Assembly: GCA_030431355.1 (NCBI GenBank)
Contig: JAUIJG010000277.1
Location: 1-7,225, forward strand
Origin: a bacterium
GTDB taxonomy: Bacteria > Cyanobacteriota > Vampirovibrionia > Obscuribacterales > Obscuribacteraceae
Direction: 5' to 3'
DNA: 7,225 nt
Part shown: piece by piece, positions 5,746-7,225 of the stretch
How the letters are laid out: each line of letters starts with the position of its first letter
Position numbering within the stretch: the first letter of the stretch is position 1
Program-made: the position numbers and the translations under genes
Notes under the pieces: model-generated
Seen by the model: only the letters and a program-made list of their open reading frames with translations
The model's database searches: none
What the model was told of the DNA's origin: nothing

Positions 5746-7107
5746 ATGTATTGGAAACTTCTATGCTGTCTTGCACTTTTGACAAGTCTTTTGACTGGTG
5801 GCTCTTCAATCACCTCGGCAGAAGATATCTATCTGGCATCAGCACCTTCAGCCCCCTCGGCGAAAGAGACGACAAAGATCGTCAGTCGCCTGATCCTAGG
5901 ACAAAGCACCAACCCGGAACATATCTATGACAGTGTCTGGATGCTTATCGAGGAGGACTTCTTCGATGACACCTATAACGGTCAGGACTGGAAGCGCTGG
6001 CGTCATAAGTATGACGGCAAGCTCACCAATCTGGATGACGCTCACAAAGCAGTGGAAACAATGCTTGCCAGCCTCGGTGACCGCTACACTAGATTTCTGG
6101 ACAAGGAAGCATTCACAGAAGAAAAGTCCCAGATAAAAGCCGAATTGTGCGGCATCGGAGTCCAGATAGGCATTAACAAAGAGAAAAAGATAATCGTCAT
6201 TCATCCCATAGAAGGAACACCAGCGCAGAAAGCCGGTGTCATGGCCGGAGATCTGATCAAACAGATAGACGGAAAAACCACAGAAGGATTCACCGTGGAT
6301 GATGCCGCTAAACTTATCCGCGGTCCCATCGACTCCAGGGTCAAGCTTACAATATTGAGAAAAGGAAAGCGGCGGGCAATAAACATCGTCCGGGGCAAAA
6401 TTCCATTGCGTTCGGTCCAAACTGTGGAAATGCTGGAGCCCGAAGTGGGATATATCAGGCTATCCAGTTTTATCTCCCGAAAAACAGACAGTGAGATGAT
6501 AGAGGCTGTCAAAAAGCTTTCCCGGGCCAAAGCCCTGGTTCTAGACCTGAGAGACAACCCGGGAGGGCTTCTCAATCAAGCGATTAAGGTATCCAATCTT
6601 TTCCTGGAGAAAGGCTACATAGTCTCCACAGTGGACCGGGACGGCTACAAGACCACTGTAAGGGTCAAAGACAAAGCGCTCAGTAACGTCCCCCTGGCTG
6701 TCTTGATTAATAAAGGCAGCGCCTCGGCTTCCGAGATTACCAGCGGTGCCCTCAAAGACAATAACAGAGCCATATTAGTGGGCGAGAAAACCTACGGCAA
6801 AGGACTTGTGCAGGGAATAAACCGGCTCGATGATGGCAGCGGTGTAAACATCACAATCGCTCGCTATCTAACTCCAAATGATACCGATATAAATCAAAAA
6901 GGTATCACTCCCGATGTTCAAGTGAAAGTGACCAGCAAAGATTACAAGAACCACAAAGGTCCCTGGTGGCTCGACCCGGATGGGCCGGAAACAGAACGCT
7001 CGCCAAAAGACATGAAGGATTCCCAGCTGAAAAAAGCGCTGGAGGTGCTGAAAGAAAAACTTGCCTCTAAGAAAAAATCCCGGGGATCCATAGCCATGGG
7101 TCGCTAG
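5746..7107 (+). CDS. ctp: S41 carboxyl-terminal processing protease
   Basis: A 453-residue exported serine protease of the CtpA/Prc family, which trims or degrades proteins from their C-termini in the periplasm or at the membrane. An N-terminal signal sequence is clear (hydrophobic 5-17, likely cleavage after TSA at 25). A helical N-terminal region (about 57-130, with LGDRYTRFLDKEAF) leads into a PDZ domain from CGIGVQIGI (135) to about 215, containing GTPAQKAGVMAGDLIKQIDG. The catalytic domain has LRDNPGGLL (268-276), NKGSASASEITSGALKDN (322-339) and GEKTYGKGLVQ (346-356). By spacing with Prc, S327 is the nucleophile, K352 the general base and Q356 the conserved glutamine, so it looks active. 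The C-terminus ends in a Lys-rich segment (428-446). A weak AGG lies nine bases before the ATG. The gene is divergent from mtnP and close to the exported M16 pair; substrates are not indicated. Confidence 0.96.
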   Translation: MYWKLLCCLALLTSLLTGGSSITSAEDIYLASAPSAPSAKETTKIVSRLILGQSTNPEHIYDSVWMLIEEDFFDDTYNGQDWKRWRHKYDGKLTNLDDAHKAVETMLASLGDRYTRFLDKEAFTEEKSQIKAELCGIGVQIGINKEKKIIVIHPIEGTPAQKAGVMAGDLIKQIDGKTTEGFTVDDAAKLIRGPIDSRVKLTILRKGKRRAINIVRGKIPLRSVQTVEMLEPEVGYIRLSSFISRKTDSEMIEAVKKLSRAKALVLDLRDNPGGLLNQAIKVSNLFLEKGYIVSTVDRDGYKTTVRVKDKALSNVPLAVLINKGSASASEITSGALKDNNRAILVGEKTYGKGLVQGINRLDDGSGVNITIARYLTPNDTDINQKGITPDVQVKVTSKDYKNHKGPWWLDPDGPETERSPKDMKDSQLKKALEVLKEKLASKKKSRGSIAMGR

Positions 7108-7128
7108 GCTTATTCCAAAAGCAAGAAG

Positions 7129-7144
7129 CATAATATCGATTATG
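7129..7144. repeat. AT-rich inverted repeat after ctp
   Basis: CATAAT and ATTATG flank ATCG, 21 bases after the ctp stop. It is too AT-rich and lacks a T-run, so it is not a good terminator. It overlaps TATGAT (7141-7146), which resembles a -10 box but has no matching -35. It may be part of the promoter or operator of the next gene. Confidence 0.3.
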
Positions 7145-7188
7145 ATATGCTCTCTAGTCGTCTAACAACCGCTTGCGGGTCAGAGAGT

Positions 7189-7225
7189 ATGTCTGAATCA
7201 ATCACGGAAAAAATGCCTGGCGCCA
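7189..7225 (+). CDS. Start of a further gene, cut by the window edge
   Basis: ATG followed by SESITEKMPGA with no stop before the edge. The same frame is open from an earlier ATG at 7147 (adding MLSSRLTTACGSES), and further back to the ctp stop. The ribosome site is poor (AGAG close to the ATG at 7189). Twelve codons are too few to identify a product; the call rests on the gene-dense context and the open frame. Confidence 0.35.
   Translation, partial: MSESITEKMPGA

Noticed and set aside
5896..6420. 174-codon minus-strand frame inside ctp
   Set aside because: It is antisense to the PDZ-encoding part of ctp; its aromatic-rich composition is typical of a complementary-strand shadow.

Overview
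This 7.2 kb window is an ordinary, gene-dense piece of bacterial chromosome of moderate GC. It has six confidently recognised protein genes, one likely small membrane-protein gene, one doubtful small ORF and the first codons of a further gene at the right edge. Three of the proteins (two M16 peptidases and an S41 peptidase) begin with cleavable signal peptides, which suggests a bacterium with a periplasm or similar extracytoplasmic space. The pilin/TadE-like protein, the GTG starts with GGAG-type ribosome sites, and the gene content would fit the non-photosynthetic relatives of cyanobacteria (Melainabacteria/Obscuribacterales type). That assignment is an impression from family resemblance, not a demonstrated match.

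Layout: the left end carries hpt (purine salvage, + strand). It is followed across a 98 bp gap, containing a strong palindrome, by a + strand gene for a small single-membrane-span pilin/TadE-like protein. That gene converges, with only 20 bp between stop codons, on a leftward gene set that reads from about 5350 down to 1195: mtnP (S-methyl-5'-thioadenosine phosphorylase), a small two-span membrane protein, an M16 metallopeptidase with the zinc site, and a second M16 protein without it. The gaps are short (roughly 27 to 80 bp), so the four may be one operon. mtnP is separated from the rightward S41 carboxyl-terminal processing protease by a 397 bp divergent region holding several inverted repeats and a doubtful 102-residue ORF. 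A new + strand reading frame opens in the last 40 to 80 bases.

How the genes work together: the clearest functional unit is the tandem M16 pair. The upstream protein has the HxxEH zinc motif but lacks the Arg/Tyr pair used for substrate binding; the downstream protein has the Arg/Tyr pair but lacks HxxEH. They are therefore best read as two halves of one heterodimeric extracytoplasmic peptidase. The S41 protease next door is also exported, so three protease genes cluster here. MtnP and Hpt both belong to nucleoside/purine salvage, but they lie on opposite strands and need not be co-regulated. I found no RNA gene, CRISPR array, insertion sequence or sign of recent transfer.
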